Positions 1 to 13,200 of a stretch of 64,000 nt of DNA are shown piece by piece. The position numbers were made by a program, and so were the translations under genes. Below the pieces are notes generated by a model. That model worked only from the letters and a program-made list of their open reading frames with translations. It was not told the DNA's origin and did not search any database. Origin of the DNA: Morinoia aosen (Eukaryota; Arthropoda; Malacostraca; Amphipoda; Talitridae); contig CM059574.1 of assembly GCA_030386875.1 (NCBI GenBank), forward strand, positions 5,525,934 through 5,589,933, written 5' to 3'. Positions within the stretch are counted from its first letter, which is position 1. Each line of letters opens with the position of its first letter.

Positions 1-2082
1 GCTTCCTTGAAATGAGAATTTTTCATTCATATATTATTTCATATAAGCGATTCATATATTATTTCCTGGCGTCAAGAATTGCGAAGTTTTATGTCATGTA
101 TATGTAAATTGTCAAAAGTTCCTCACCCCATAATGAAAATGCATCGTCCATGAAATTGTGTTCTCTTACAATTATCATTACCTGTATCATCAAATGTAGA
201 TTAAGCAAGATTAGGAGTACCTTACTCTCAATCAGTTTTTTTTGACTAGTGACATGGGTATTACAATACTCGTGTGTGTGTGTATCACCTAAGTGTATTA
301 GCTTTAAGATATTTCAAAAACCAATGATGGTACTTCTGTACCATCTATATTGGAAATAAACTCTTTTTCTTATTATTTCTTTGTTCATTTTAAGAAATAA
401 GCCGGTTATAAACAACCAACTTAGTTCTTTTCCGTCGTCAATAGTTAACAGGTAGTTTGTGAAGTTAGTGTTTTTTAATTTATCATTTTTCTAATTCCTT
501 TAATGTTTTTTCAGGTAAATTTGTTTTGCTGAAGTTGAGCGAATGCTCGAAACGTTGAATTTTATTCTTTTACTGGCAATATTTAATTCGGGTAAATGTT
601 TTTTTACGGTATTTTTAGTTCTCTCCTTTTTACTTGAATTCTATTGAGGATCAAAATTTTTCGCATGAATTATAACTTTTTTGTGTGAAGTAGACTTCAC
701 CGTACAAAGGTCTCTGGAGGACAACAGGACTACTGGCGTACGTCAGCGTCTCACACGCCGACTTCACAGGAAAGGCGTGAAGAGAAGTAACAATTGCAGA
801 ACGCAATAGAATTAACGGACATCTTCGTATGGGCGGCAACAAACGCTTTGTTGCCCTTGTGGTGAGTTTGGTCTACTTTGTTAATGTAATGCAAATCACA
901 CCACCAAAACAATGTCACACATCGCCTCTACACGCGTAGGTTAAAATTCCATCCAAGCACTCTGGTGCACATATAATTGCTCATTGTTTACCATTCTCGA
1001 ATCAAGAAACTGACAAGCAGACATATCGCATGATGTGTAAACGCGCAAGAGAACTCAGTTGAATGATTTGATAAGCCAGTCGAGATCGCTAACATTGCTC
1101 AATTTTTCAAAGTTACGGCACCGCACGCTCGGCCACTCATCATAGCAGTACGGCATCAGTTCCAACTGTCGGTACTCGCTCTGAAATATTTTCAATTTCC
1201 TCTTAGGTATTGGCACGAAAATTATCGAGTTGAACGAATACAACAATTCTCTCGCAGAGCCAACGGTACACACCAGCACAGAAAAAATCTCACAATTCAG
1301 TGAGCGCGAATTGCCAATAGTGGAACACCACTAGACTGTCATCCCAGAGGACTGAGTTAAAAAGCGTCAGCGGATGAACAGAAAACGGAGCACCGCGCGA
1401 GAGAAGCGCAACCTGATCAGGGTGTCTCGCGTCGCAGCACGCAACTGAGCCCGCACACACGATGCTGCCGGAGTTACTCTACATCACAGATCCTAACTCA
1501 CGGTCTGCTTATTGCTCTATATGAGGCCGTCAGTGTTGGCCTCAATAAAGTCTTAGTTCGTGTTTTTCTCAAGATTAACCTTAAGAACCAAGCGTAAATC
1601 AATGAGTGTCCAAATGACAAAGAATGAGAAGTTTTCCCCTCGGAAAACGCATTAGTAGGCATAAGTTAGCCCGCTAACACGACAATATGAGTTTAAATGC
1701 AGTTATAGTAAGAGCAATTTACGGCAGCAGCTTTATTTAAAACTAAACTTATTGCTTACTAAGAATAGCATTATTAACAGCGTGATTTAGCGCTCATAAC
1801 GCTAAAATCCTGGCTGACACTACAGGAAATAAGGGAAGCAGTTTGTGTGATATATTTGGTTGAAATCTCTCTGACTTCTGATATACTGCGCTTGGAGAAG
1901 AAAATCTGCTCTAAGATTGCTCTGATGCTAAAAGAGGAATGATGCTAGGCCCCTGGCATGAATGCAAAACACTACGAACAAAATTTGATCGCAGTTACCA
2001 GTTGATTTGCTGGTTGTTGCCAGAGTTTTAGCGCAAGAGCAGCCAGACGAGGCTTGTCATTAAATAAAACATTAGATATTAG
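1..2082. other. Intergenic, no feature recognised
   Basis: No conserved ORF or known repeat seen. The segment 1330-1580 is locally GC-rich with an AATAAA at about 1541 and could be a decayed LTR, but nothing confirms it. Confidence 0.4.
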
Positions 2083-2203
2083 TGTCAGGCTTCCTAACCT
2101 CAAGAAAGGCGTTCCAAAGAGAAGGAGAAAAGAGGCGCCATCAAGTATGGAGTTTATCTATGCACGAGGTACATAGGAACAGTAAGTTGAGAAAGAGGTT
2201 TAT
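2083..2203 (-). mobile_element. Family D SINE, fragment (copy 0)
   Basis: Matches the 3' third of the family (CTTCCTAACCTC, AAGTATGGAGTT, GTACATAGGAACAGTAAG) with many changes. No target duplication. Confidence 0.65.
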
Positions 2204-3669
2204 TGTGGGAAAAGTCCCCACAAGCTGTACTCGCAGTTAACTTTTTCAATGAGACCCTCATTGCCCCTGTGCTCGTTTCCTCGGATAGGTGTTAGCCTGT
2301 TACGAGACTTGCTCGCTTGCCATCGACTGGAACGGACGCTTCCTTGCCTCTGGTCGTACTACCTTGCTTTGTCAGACCTTCACCCTGGACGGGCGGTCGT
2401 ATGTAGCGCTGATGGTTGGTCGGCGCCCCTCGTCATCTTACCGTATGGTCTTCGCAGAGGGCTTTGATTGTGGGGTCGCGGGAGTTTGTTGCCCTGTTTA
2501 TATTGTGTCGTTAGTCGTTATTCATTAACGAATCTATAGGCTTGGAAATTAGGGTATTGTGTAATTATTTAGGTTTGCACGTATTTGACGAGATCGTCTC
2601 AACTTTCGTTCTCCCAGCTGGCTTGTTTAAAAGAGTGTTGTTAGCACTGGTTTTGCTGGGGGACGACTTGACTGTCATCAACCTTGAGACTCTTGCTCAT
2701 GCTGAATAATGAATTACTTGACTCGACATTTTGACTAATCGGTATTATTGTCATTCACCACTGTTCTGCAAGTTTACAAACTGAGGACACCATTTCCTTA
2801 GGTGGGTATAGTGTAATTTATGTCAACTCAGTGAAAATTGAATAGAGTTGCGCTTCTTTAATTGGCCTTTAGACTGCTGGCTGGTCAGCTGTGAATATCT
2901 TCATCATTCCTTTCTCCTTCCACATTTGGGGCCTGTCTCTGCCAGCCGACTGAGTCGACGGATTCAACGGGCTCTTGCTAAAAGGTACTAATTTCTGATG
3001 TTTAAATTTTTCTTATTTGATCATTATTTGAGTTCGTCATCACTACCATCTTTTCTTACTCTAATATTTTCTTTAGCTTCTCTAGCGATCGACGAGTGGT
3101 TCTTGACCGGTGCCTCCCTTTGACCGGCTGAGTAGGCGAGTGTGCCAGCAATCTTCTAACCAGCTAGACGTCGACTGTCCGTGGCTGTCCCCGTTGCGGA
3201 CCTGGAGAGAAGCCACAAGTGCTACGGGGGCTGGCGGGCGTTCGAGCTGCAATTTTTTAACGAGGCCTTTGGTAAGCGACCTATTTCAAAAAATTTCCCT
3301 TATTAGGTTTTAACCAGACGGCGCAGTCGACCCCAGATGCTAGGAGGCTCACCGTGTACCTCCAGCATCCCGTCACAGTGTATTGACTTTAAATGAATCT
3401 TTATGACGTCTTAAAACTATTATAAAAAGAGAAAACCTGAATGTAATCGGTAATCTAGTTATTACTGAATTGAGTTGAAGTTTGTGTTCTCTGATTTAAA
3501 TACCAAGATCGCTGCATTTCGACTTCTTTATTTCAACATTGTCTTAAAAGCGCGGAACAAATGAGTATTTGGTTTCTTCAATAAAACTACTTGCTTAACC
3601 CTTCGATAATTATACCGGATTCATTCGTGGCGACTTAATTCTAGGGAGTAGCCCTGTTTTTCGACATAT
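2204..3669. other. Intergenic, possible LTR-element remnant
   Basis: GC-rich patches at 2250-2500 and 2930-3380. GGCGCAGTCGACC at 3320 resembles the primer-binding site used by some insect Gypsy elements (TGGCGCAGTCG). No gag or pol was found. Confidence 0.25.
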
Positions 3670-3893
3670 TATAAAACAAAATAAAAGTTGAAGTGGAAAG
3701 TAGTAGGTGCTGAAAAGTAGGACAGCAATGAACCAAAAAGAGATGGCATGTAACAAAACAAAAAACCTATTCTATTTCAACAAAAAAGAAAGCCAACCTA
3801 ACCTTTAGGTAGGGACTTCCTCCCTGTTAGGTAGGGACTTCCTCCTAGGAGCGCTAATTACCATAGATACAATAGTTGTGTCCTCCTGCGAGG
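3670..3893 (-). mobile_element. Family D SINE, partial (copy 1)
   Basis: The 5' and middle parts are present (GTAGTAGGTGCTGAAAAG to GATACAATAGTTGTGTCC); the 3' third is missing. It carries a small tandem duplication of AGGTAGGGACTTCCTCC. Confidence 0.8.
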
Positions 3894-4387
3894 TGTCAAT
3901 TAATAAAAATATTCTAAAGCATCAATTGGGAGTTCAGTAAATGGTTGTAAGATGGAATTCTAATCCAGAACGGTTGAACTTCAAAGAGTCAGAAATGTTC
4001 TGTTTCCGATTGTCAAACGATAAAATGCTGAAGTTTTGGTTTGAATTCCGAGGATCAATGTCGCTGGTAAAGCCTAAAACTAACGTTACTTAAATTTTAT
4101 TAAATTGGGTAGTAGAATTTTAATGACCTCAAAGTATTCCAATTGAGCACTGAAATCTTTATGAAATGGTATTACCTTTTGGTTCCCGTTAACGTTAGGT
4201 TAGGCAATAATTCACAATTGTGGCATAGCTGTTCCTATATAGAATCAACTAAGATGAGAGCAGTTTTTTTCAGAAGGTGATGATAAGTAACGTTTTGCTC
4301 GAAAGCTTTCAATTATTTGATGTATTTGACCTTAGGAATGATGTTCCTGCGTATCCAGTGTTTTTGTTTTGTTAAACAAAATAAATA

Positions 4388-4941
4388 CAGGGTGGGCCAA
4401 ATGAAGTCATCCGATGTTGTTTGGCTCTAATTTTTTTTAAATAAAAAACCTCGATTCTGTTTTTTTTATATGTTTATTTGAACCTTTACAATTATATTGT
4501 TCAAGTCGAGAAGATGACATCGGCCAAATGGGCGCCGCCACAATTGATTGCTATACAGGCTCGTTTTATGGCATTTTTCATCACTTCGGCGAGAACTTCG
4601 GGCGACAGATTCTCGCACTCGCGTCGAATGTTTTCCTTAAGTGCTTCCAGGGTCTTGGGCTTGTTCACATCAACACGGGACTTAAAAAAATCCCACAGAA
4701 AAAAGTCTGGAACGGTCAAATCGCGCTATCTTGCGGGCCAGTCCAAATCGCCAAAACGAGAAATCAGGTGACCCGGGAACGCCGCCTCCAGAATATCGGT
4801 TGTGGCCCGCGCACTGTGTGCGCGAGCCACAACCGATATTTACATCCGTCAACTTCACAAATGTCAAAATAGATTTCACATTGGCCGCAATCTACACAAA
4901 AAAGGCATATTACAATGGGGTGACTTCTTCTGGCCCACCTG
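4388..4941 (-). mobile_element. Internally deleted mariner-like element
   Basis: The terminal repeats CAGGGTGGGCCAAATGAAG and (complement) CAGGTGGGCCAGAAGAAG bound 554 bp, with TA flanking the left end. The minus strand keeps the last part of a transposase: FPGHLISRFGDLDWPAR, an in-frame TAG, then DLTVPDFFLWDFFKSRVDV and EALKENIRRECENLSPEVL to GGAHLADVIF, the usual end of this IS630/Tc1-mariner group. The N-terminal two thirds are missing, replaced by a hairpin at about 4792-4843. Non-autonomous. Confidence 0.85.
4792..4843. repeat. Perfect-stem hairpin within the mariner-like element
   Basis: AATATCGGTTGTGGC pairs with GCCACAACCGATATT, and CGCGCAC with GTGCGCG inside it: about 22 base pairs with one unpaired base and a 3-base loop. 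It sits exactly where the transposase body was deleted. Confidence 0.9.
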
Positions 4942-4974
4942 ATAGCTAGGCTTCAGTTTTCGGTCTCACAAAAG

Positions 4975-5058
4975 TGCTGCGCCACCACTGAGCAGGACAC
5001 CACTGCTGCGCCACCACTGAGCAGGACACCACTGCTGCGCCACCACTGAGCAGGACAC
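4975..5058. repeat. 29-bp tandem repeat, about 3 copies
   Basis: Unit TGCTGCGCCACCACTGAGCA plus GGACACCAC, almost exact across copies. It starts about 30 bases after the end of the mariner-like element. Confidence 0.9.
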
Positions 5059-5335
5059 GTTGCCTGAGGATGATGTGTGAAGCTGAAGATTTGTCATCCA
5101 TGTAAAACTTTTCACTCAAATAAGAACTTCACTCATCACTTTTGCGCTATGCATCTTCTTCCAGCAACACAACGGGGGTAATAAACGGATAGATTTTCAA
5201 TAAAGTTGATACATGTCACAGGTTTTTTAAAACAGGTTCAAGTCTCATAATTAATGCCACAACTCAATAGCTATGCCCCAAATAGAGCGGGTACCCAAGT
5301 TAAGAACCGTGGCTAAAACTCGCTTTTTCTTCACA

Positions 5336-5697
5336 GATTATTATTATTATATAAGAAAGTTTTAGCCTCCCTTAACCACGACAAAGATGTTCCAAGAGAG
5401 GAAAGAGGAAGGCACCATTTAGTATGGAGTTGAGGGAACGCGGAATCTATGCACAAGGTGCACAGAAATAGTAAGCTAGGAAAGAAGTTCATGAAACAAG
5501 AAAAAAGTTGAAGAAGAAAGTAGTAGGTGCTGAAAAACAGGACAGCAGTGAACCGAAAAAAGATGGTCCGTAACAAAACAAAAACCTATTTTATTACAAC
5601 AAAAAAGAAGCCTACCTAACCTTTAGCTCGGGCCCTCACATGGTTCCCTTGGGAGCGCTAATTCCCATAGATACAATAGTTGTATCCCCCTGAGGGG
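5336..5697 (-). mobile_element. Family D SINE, full length (copy 2)
   Basis: Complete from the CCCCTCAGGGGGATACAA head to a tail of ATA/TAA units. The 11-bp duplications TTTTCTTCACA flank it at 5325-5335 and 5698-5708, showing insertion by target-primed retrotransposition. Body text includes GTAGTAGGTGCTGAAAAACA and CGGAATCTATGCACAAGG in plus orientation. No ORF is conserved among copies. Confidence 0.9.
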
Positions 5698-5708
5698 TTT
5701 TCTTCACA

Positions 5709-8700
5709 AAAAGATTCGAGCTCACAACGAGGGGTTTCGAATTCACAACCTTCAAAAGGAAACGCGAAGCCACTATGCCACGGTGACGGCGTTTGAACGA
5801 AACGATACATTCACACAAAAAGAACGCGTCTCAGTTTCTGGTTCTTGTCGTCGTTGACCACAGAAGAAATTTGAATTGGAGGCAAGCTATCGTTAAAGCG
5901 AATCAACTCCGTCAGCAATACGCGTGTTCGCAACCATTTTGATCACTAATTTGACTTGCATAACCGTATATTTCAGCCAAATTACGCCGTAATCACTCTG
6001 CCAGTAAGAGACATTGAACGGCCAATAAGGAAAGCAACTACCTTTTTAATAAAAAATTTCATGCTTATTATGAGCATACAAGGTTAAATAATAAAATACT
6101 ACACTTGCAGTTCAAATAGCAGATAACGATCTTCTTTAACATGCATTTAAGTGTATTTACTTCGACTCAGGTCATACGAACTTTATCTGGAGCAGCCGTG
6201 TTGTTGAAAGTAGGCTGAAGCTTCAGATACAACTTTCCGTACAGTGCAGTTAAGGTTCAAGGCAGCATCACTCGAGTCAGTGAAGAAAAACAATAAAACT
6301 GTCACACTGTTTAGCAAGGAGACGGCCTTCGGAGAGTTGAAAATTGCAACCGTTCCACAAGTGAAATTTGGACTGAATAATAGAACCCCTGCAAATTATT
6401 CAGTAATTCAATTCTATTGAAGAAAGGTTTAACCTACGTTTTCGCTCAGTTAAGCGATGACCTCAGAGAAACTTTGTGCAATTTACGATAATCCAAAGGA
6501 GATTCAGTCAAGGCACACAAGGGCGTACAATTTTGTCATGGTTAGCGCAGACTGCCACACTGGCAAAAGAAGGCAGTCATCTCGATGAGATGAAATGGGA
6601 TAAAAAATAAAAATGAAGGCACTCGTGCTGGAAGCCAGTTGTACAGAAAGTCAGCCAGCCACACGAGAGAGAACTAAAGAGTTAGATTTGAGGCTTGCCG
6701 GTTTACATATCTAAACCAACCACAGACTCCTTAAATGAGCGTTGCTAATTTTGTAATGGGCAGCAAACTTAACCACTGAAGAGCGCTTTTTTCTTTCTAC
6801 TGACGAAGACAAACAACATTCGCATATTCCAAAAGTGTGACTTACAAACCATACATAATCCCAGGGATTGCGAAGTCTCAAAGATGCGCTGGAAGCAATC
6901 GCTTTCAGTGTACTCCTCTAGTAAGACGCTCAAATCAACATATCCTCTCCCAGCAAGTTTACACAAAACATAACAGAGCAAATTGCAAACATGCAAAAAA
7001 TTTGGGATGGAAAAATTAGTGATAACTGATCATTCTACTCTCCGAATGATAAAACTACCTGAAATAAGAAAAAATTATGAATGCCGTGCAGAAAATTTAA
7101 GTACACTCCCACGGTCCAGATGTTGCCGGCCAACATGACTTCATGAAAGGGGATGTTGAAGTCAATACTATTGAAAAGTTGATAACATAATAAAGCGAAG
7201 GCCAAAGTGTCACTTTTCCGCGGAAGCTATGTTACGTTTTGGGACGCTCACACAACAGATTTGAAGAAGAATCTCTGTACTCTTGCCGATACGAAGCCCC
7301 TAAAAATGTTATAACTAGTACCTATATCAAAATTAAGCGTATAGCTCTGCCTAGCTCTGTTAATGACCAACGTACTACACAGGGATCTAGAGTCCTATGA
7401 ACTAGAGTCCTTGGACTCCATGCATCGCAACATTTCGTGACATGATCGAATTGAAACACAAGTTGTATCGGCTGGAACACCTCTTATGTAAAATGCATTT
7501 TATGAATATTGACGAATCAAATGCTGCAGCTATAAATAATATTCCATTAGAGGGTAGCAAAACGAATATAAAGCCGAATTCAGTATATATTATGTTGCCA
7601 TACTGAAGTTTGGGGAGAGGTACTGAAAAAAATACATGAAGGCATGGATTCGAATGAAAATGCAAATGAAGAATAATAAAAAATTATAGCTTTGCACATC
7701 AGTAAGGCTAGAAACACAAGAAATACAGGGAACACGAAAATCATCAAAGATGTTCTACTCAGATTGTAATTTTTGGAGACAGCATTATTATTATTATTAT
7801 TATATATTATATAAGAAAGTTTTAGCCTCCCTTAACCACGACAAAGATGTTCTAAGAGAGGAAAGAGGAAGGCACCATTTAGTATGGAGTTGAGGGAACG
7901 CGGAATCTATGCACAAGGTGCACAGAAACAGTAAGCTAGGAAAGAAGTTCATGACACAAGAAAAAAGTTGAAGAAGAAAGTAGTAGGTGCTGAAAACAGG
8001 ACAGCAGTGAACCGAAAAAAGATGATCCGTAACAAATCAAAAACCCATTTTATTACAACAAAAAGGAAGCCTACATAACCTTTAGCTCGGGCCCTCACAT
8101 GGTTTGGAGACAGCATTACCTCAAAAAAAAATGTGGGCCTCATAGTCGCCTGATCTAAACCCAAGCGAAGATTAGGACTTTAGAAGATAGCGAAATCCGT
8201 GTTGTATTTTGATAGTCCACACACGCTAAATGCCTCAACAGCAGCTACGGCAGTGTTCATATCTGTCAAGCGAGCAACTGATCTCGGACTTGACTCATAA
8301 AAAATAAGAACATAAGCCAATATTAACATCAAAGATTGAGAGGTCACATTCAAAAATGTTCGTCTCTGCCATCAATTTTTTCTTCCGTACTCAATATTAC
8401 AATATTTCTGCTATTAACCTGCAGCTGGATAGTGACTTTACTAACACGTAACATTTTACAGACATTTAAAGTATTCAAGATTTCTTCCTAGTTTTAATTT
8501 TTAGCCGTGTATGTCAATTGTTCTAGAAAAGCCCGGAAAATCATTTCATAAAAAATTAAGGAAGGCTAAAGAATCAAGTAACTGGAAAAATAATTCTTAC
8601 GGAGACAGTTTGTGAGGGATTTATTTTAAAACAACAAACTCTTTAATATTGTTTATTTGGGCCACGGTTGCATAGGCAACATTCAAATGTTCTGAAATTC

Positions 8701-9089
8701 CAAGTCTCTAAGTAATAGTGGGAAAGGTTTCTGAAAAAATTGGAGCGCCAATATTTCGGAATGAGGTTTTTCAACGTGCCTTTTTTGGCATTTCTTCCAA
8801 GCTCCAATTCTCTCTTTAGGCATAAAAATACTTCCTCTAACTTCTTTCAATCAATGAACTATCACCATTAGCGTTCTGAAATAACCTTGACGCTGTGTTT
8901 GCATTAAAATATTCTTAAATCTCTGAGAGTGAAACATTTCCCATTTGATTAGATGGGGCAAATACGGAAGCAAATTTCGCTGAAAATTATGAACAAAACG
9001 TATCATAATCTGAATATAGAACGTACAAATTAAACAGAGTTTTCTCACACTTGTGTAGGTGGATGAACTTGATAAAGAGAATAGATTAA
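5709..9089. other. Intergenic, nothing recognised apart from SINE copy 3
   Basis: Unique-looking AT-rich DNA. The small ORFs show no family features. Confidence 0.5.
7788..8102 (-). mobile_element. Family D SINE, 5' truncated (copy 3)
   Basis: The exact 16-bp duplications TTTGGAGACAGCATTA (7772-7787 and 8103-8118) flank it. The 5' end stops at ATGTGAGGGCCC, so about 50 bases of head are missing. The 3' tail is (TAA)n. This is strong evidence that the family spreads by reverse transcription with 5' truncation. Confidence 0.92.
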
Positions 9090-9430
9090 AAGTTAATTTA
9101 ATTTTCCCAAACGAGAACAAAGGTGTTCCCAAGAGAGAACAGAAGAACTCACCATCCAGCATGAAATTAAGGACACGGGAATATAAGCACCAGGTGTATC
9201 TTCACACCAGCACGTAGAACAGCAAAACAGAGAGAAGTTCATGAAATGAGGTATAAGCTGAAGAAAAAGAAAGACAGTAAACCGCAAAAAACATGGTCGA
9301 TACATAAACAAAAAACTTAATATTTTTCAACAAAAAGAAAACCTGTCTAACCATTAGCTGGGGGCCACATCTCTTCTCTCTGTAGCGTTAATTCACACAG
9401 ATACAATGGTTGTATTCACGCGAGTGGTTT
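9090..9430 (-). mobile_element. Family D SINE, diverged (copy 4)
   Basis: Recognisable by TAGAACAGCAAAACAGAGAG, AACAAAAAGAAAACCTG and ACAGATACAATGGTTGTATT, but with many substitutions and deletions. An old copy. Confidence 0.7.
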
Positions 9431-10081
9431 ACCTGCAACGGTCTTCTTGAAAGCACGACGTGACTTCTGGGCTAACATGATATAATAGGACCTATCACAC
9501 AACGTAGAATGATATTCAATCACACTCTTCACTCTGCAATATTGATATTTAAGGAGTTATTTTAGAAACATGTAGGGCGGCATTGACAGCTACCAGACTT
9601 TTTGCATAGCAGCAGACGAGGTGTTAATGATCTAACAGCTTGCATTACGCGTCCATGTACTGAATTAAACTTCTTGAGGTAATTTTTTGGTGTGTCACCT
9701 AACAAAATGACGTGATGGCTTTAAAGCGGTGATGCTAAGAGCGGTATCATGTCTTGGTACACCTCAGAAACTTAAATTACAGTACCTTATGATTTCCACG
9801 TGCTTGCCTTCCCATGCAGTAAAAAAATATTTACAATTCCTTCACATAGAATGTGAGTAACCATAATTTTCAGTTTCCTTGTCGCTACGCAGAAATTTTA
9901 AACTTACAAATTTCCCGTACTTTCTCAACTTTGAACGAAAATAAACACATAAAAATCTTAATTGTCACACCGCACGAAGGTGTTTCCGGAGCAGTAACAT
10001 GAGCAACAAAAACAAGGTTCAGTTGACACTACAATGGTCGAGATCAGCGGTGAGAGCCCAACTACCGCGACAGCGTGCGCA

Positions 10082-10207
10082 TTACAGCGACTCCTCCTGT
10101 TGCGGCTCGCTGGCGTTCAAGTGGTGGTTGCTGATGGCGGTCTGAAGGCGCCGGAGGGACTTCTCTTTACCCAAAATCTCGAGCACTTCAGCCACGGGCT
10201 CACCTTG
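10082..10207 (-). CDS. EARS2: EARS2 exon 11: C-terminus and stop
   Basis: A good polypyrimidine tract and CTGTGCAG acceptor precede CAAGGTGAGCCC. The peptide [20 protein letters not shown] corresponds to the conserved QGPPVAE tail of EARS2, followed by a divergent 20-residue end and a TAA stop. The 3.8-kb intron before it carries several SINEs and tandem repeats. No convincing poly(A) signal was found in the few hundred bases downstream. Confidence 0.88.
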   Translation of the reverse strand, partial: QGEPVAEVLEILGKEKSLRRLQTAISNHHLNASEPQQEESL

Positions 10208-13200
10208 CTGCACAGGTGAAGGGAGAAATAGAGTGGTCATTTCATTTCCTATCAGTTCTATATTCAGCGTTGCATTCCCTCCACGCAGCATCGCCGCAGG
10301 AACTGGCAATATCTCCTAAAGGTGGGCAATGCGACGGAATTATTTTGTTATTATGCTTGTTAGTTTGAGACTCCCTTGCCACAACAAAGACGGTCTCAAA
10401 AGGACGATGAGGAGAGTCCATTTAACACGAACTGAAGAAAACGAGGAATCAGAATCAATGCACAGATGTAAATTCTCATACAGTAGAAAATTTCTGTAGT
10501 AACTGACTACTTTGTACAATGTACTATCAGTATGAAAAAGAAAATTAAGTGACTTCATGCAACTCTTACGCTGCAGTAATAAAATATAGACCCCAACCCT
10601 GAAGATAGTGCAAAAAAAAATGCCTGACGGATATTTCTTTTTAAAAATTGCCTAATCTGATGGTGCGGGTTAACAAGCAAGCTCAAATACGCTTATATTT
10701 CCTGTCCCATCAGAAATAATTAAAGGAAACTGAAATATTTAAAAGCCAAAGTTTGAAGGTAAAGAATCAAAGCACATCTGAGATATTTCTAAAGCCTGGA
10801 TAGCTCCATTTCCTTTGAATCAACAACAGATGGGAGCAAACAAAATTTTGTCCCTTCGACTCATCACATATGGTGCGAAGCCTCAGGTCGAGAATGACAT
10901 CTCTATTTCTGCAACCAGCCCCTCAGGGGGATACAGCTATTGCATCTATGGGAATTAGCGCTCCCGGGGGGGACAATGTGAGGGCCCAAGCTAAAGGTTA
11001 GGTAGGCTTTCTTTTTGTTAAAATAGAATAGGTTTTTGTTTTGTTACGGACCATCTCTTTCGGTTCAATGCTGTCCTGTTTTTTTTTTCAGTCCCTACTA
11101 CTTTCTTCTTCAACTTTGATCTTGTTTCATGAACTTCTTTCTCATCTTACTGTTACTATGCCCTTTCTGCATAGATTCCGTGTTATCTTTACTCCATACA
11201 AAATGGTGCCTTCTTCCTTCCTCTTTTTGGATCGCAATTGTTGCTGCGGGTAGGGAGGCTAAAACTAACGACTAATCTAATCTAATTTCTGCGACCAGGT
11301 ATGGAGATATAAGAATATCGATACAGGATAGGAGTGTGACGCTACAGTCAATGCCTCTTGTTTTAAAAGGCTGGATCTTGGACTTGACAATATAACAATG
11401 TCGTCATATTCACAGTAGTGACACTAGCAGCAGTTAAATAAAATTGAATGAAAGTAAATGAATAGCTCCATATACTATCCATCAGAACTTTAGGGTTATT
11501 AGATTTGAGTGACGTAAAATTACCAATGTGGTGTGTGGAATAGATTATATATTAGTTTAATCCTCCCTCATTGCTAAAAAAAATGCGTTCCAAATAGAGG
11601 AAAAAGAAAGGCACCATTTAGTATGGGATAAGGGAACGCGGAATCTATGCAGAAGGGGCATCGAAATAGTAAGTTGAGAAAGAAGTTTATGCAAGATAAA
11701 AGTTAGAAGAAAGTAGTAGGTGCTGAAAAACAGGACAGCAGTGAACCGAAAAAAGTGGCCCTCAACATAAAAAAAAATTATTTCAACAAAAAGGCCTACC
11801 TAACTCTCAGCTCGAGCCCTCAGACATTTTCTCGCTGGGAGGGCTAATTCACATAGATATAAGAGTTGTATCCCTCTGAGGGACAAATGTGGTGTATTTC
11901 AAAATTGCTTGTGCCCATTTACTGCACACTTTCTTATTAACATACGTATTAAAGAAAGAAATCGCACTTGAAGTGATACAGAGCTAGAATTGAGGCTGTT
12001 GCCTGGGCCGATATCAGTGATAGTATCAAATTTTGTGCGTTTTTTTTGTTTGTTCGCAAAAATGAGCTGAATTTTGTTGCAAGAGACGATTTTTGACGTC
12101 CTAATATTAAACCAACTTGAAAAGGAAAAATATGTGACGAAGCCTCACGTTACCGACATGCTCCAGTCATAGAGTGACAACCCTAACCTATTGATATTGA
12201 AAGAAAATGCGTGAGTACAATGTTTTCTTCGTTTAAATTACCCTTTCTAACAACGCAGGCAAATGCCAAACTCAAACTAACTCGACTATACTCCTATCTT
12301 TATCCAAATCAGAAATAATAATAGGAAACTTGATACTTTACACACTCATTTCAGAAAAAATATCAAAAATCTAAAAATTTTCAAAGCCGAATCAGCCCTG
12401 ATCTATAGGAAACGAACGATAGATTGGAGCTAACTTAACCTAGCCTTTTTGATTCATAACAAATGGCACGAAATCTCCGATGACCATGACGTTGCGATTT
12501 CCATGAGCAGACTTGGAGATGCAGGAGGTATTGTTGAAGAACAACAGTCTAGTTATGAAATACTATCAGGGAAGCGAGTAAATTTTAAATCATTAACAAA
12601 CACAGCATAATCAATCATATGGAGAAACCTACTCCCAAACTGTTGAACTTAAGTCAGAAATGTCGCTGAAGAGCTAAGTGTTACCGTGTAATACTTAAAT
12701 TTTATTTTGAAATACGTTAGAAAAAATTGCAATTGGGATCCAGGCAACAGGCAAAGATTTGAGCATCTTTATGATTTTTAATTTCAGGGCTGATGAGACT
12801 ATCAAGATGAACGAGCAACGGACTCTAATACCACACTCACCTACCCCTTGGCAGAGTTAAACTATTAGCACGCCACGTATGGTTTGCCTATTAGTACGCC
12901 TCGTATAGTTTGTTTATTAGTATGCCTCGTATGGTTTTTCTATTTGTACACCTCGGATAGTTTGTCTATTAGTACTCCTCGTATGGAACGTTTGTCTCAG
13001 GACGTCTTATCTTAAGAAAATTTTAAAAATTTTTAAGAAATGTTGGCATGTATCTTGTATCTGTCGTTGAAAATAAACGGGTATTCTTTCTTTTCTTCTT
13101 TCTCCCCACCACCACCACCACCACCACCACCACCACCACCACCACCACCACCACTTAAGTTCAACATTTAAATGAGCACCACTCAACACAAAAAAATCCT

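Noticed and set aside
2249-2528. Overlapping GC-rich plus ORFs
   Set aside because: Two frames are open together and neither shows a recognisable motif.
5331-5576. Hydrophobic ORF resembling a membrane peptide, seen again at 7.9, 11.0 and 29.6 kb
   Set aside because: It is the recurrent translation of the family D SINE; frames are not conserved among copies.
13007-13189. ORF with a run of tryptophans
   Set aside because: It is the complement of the ACC microsatellite.
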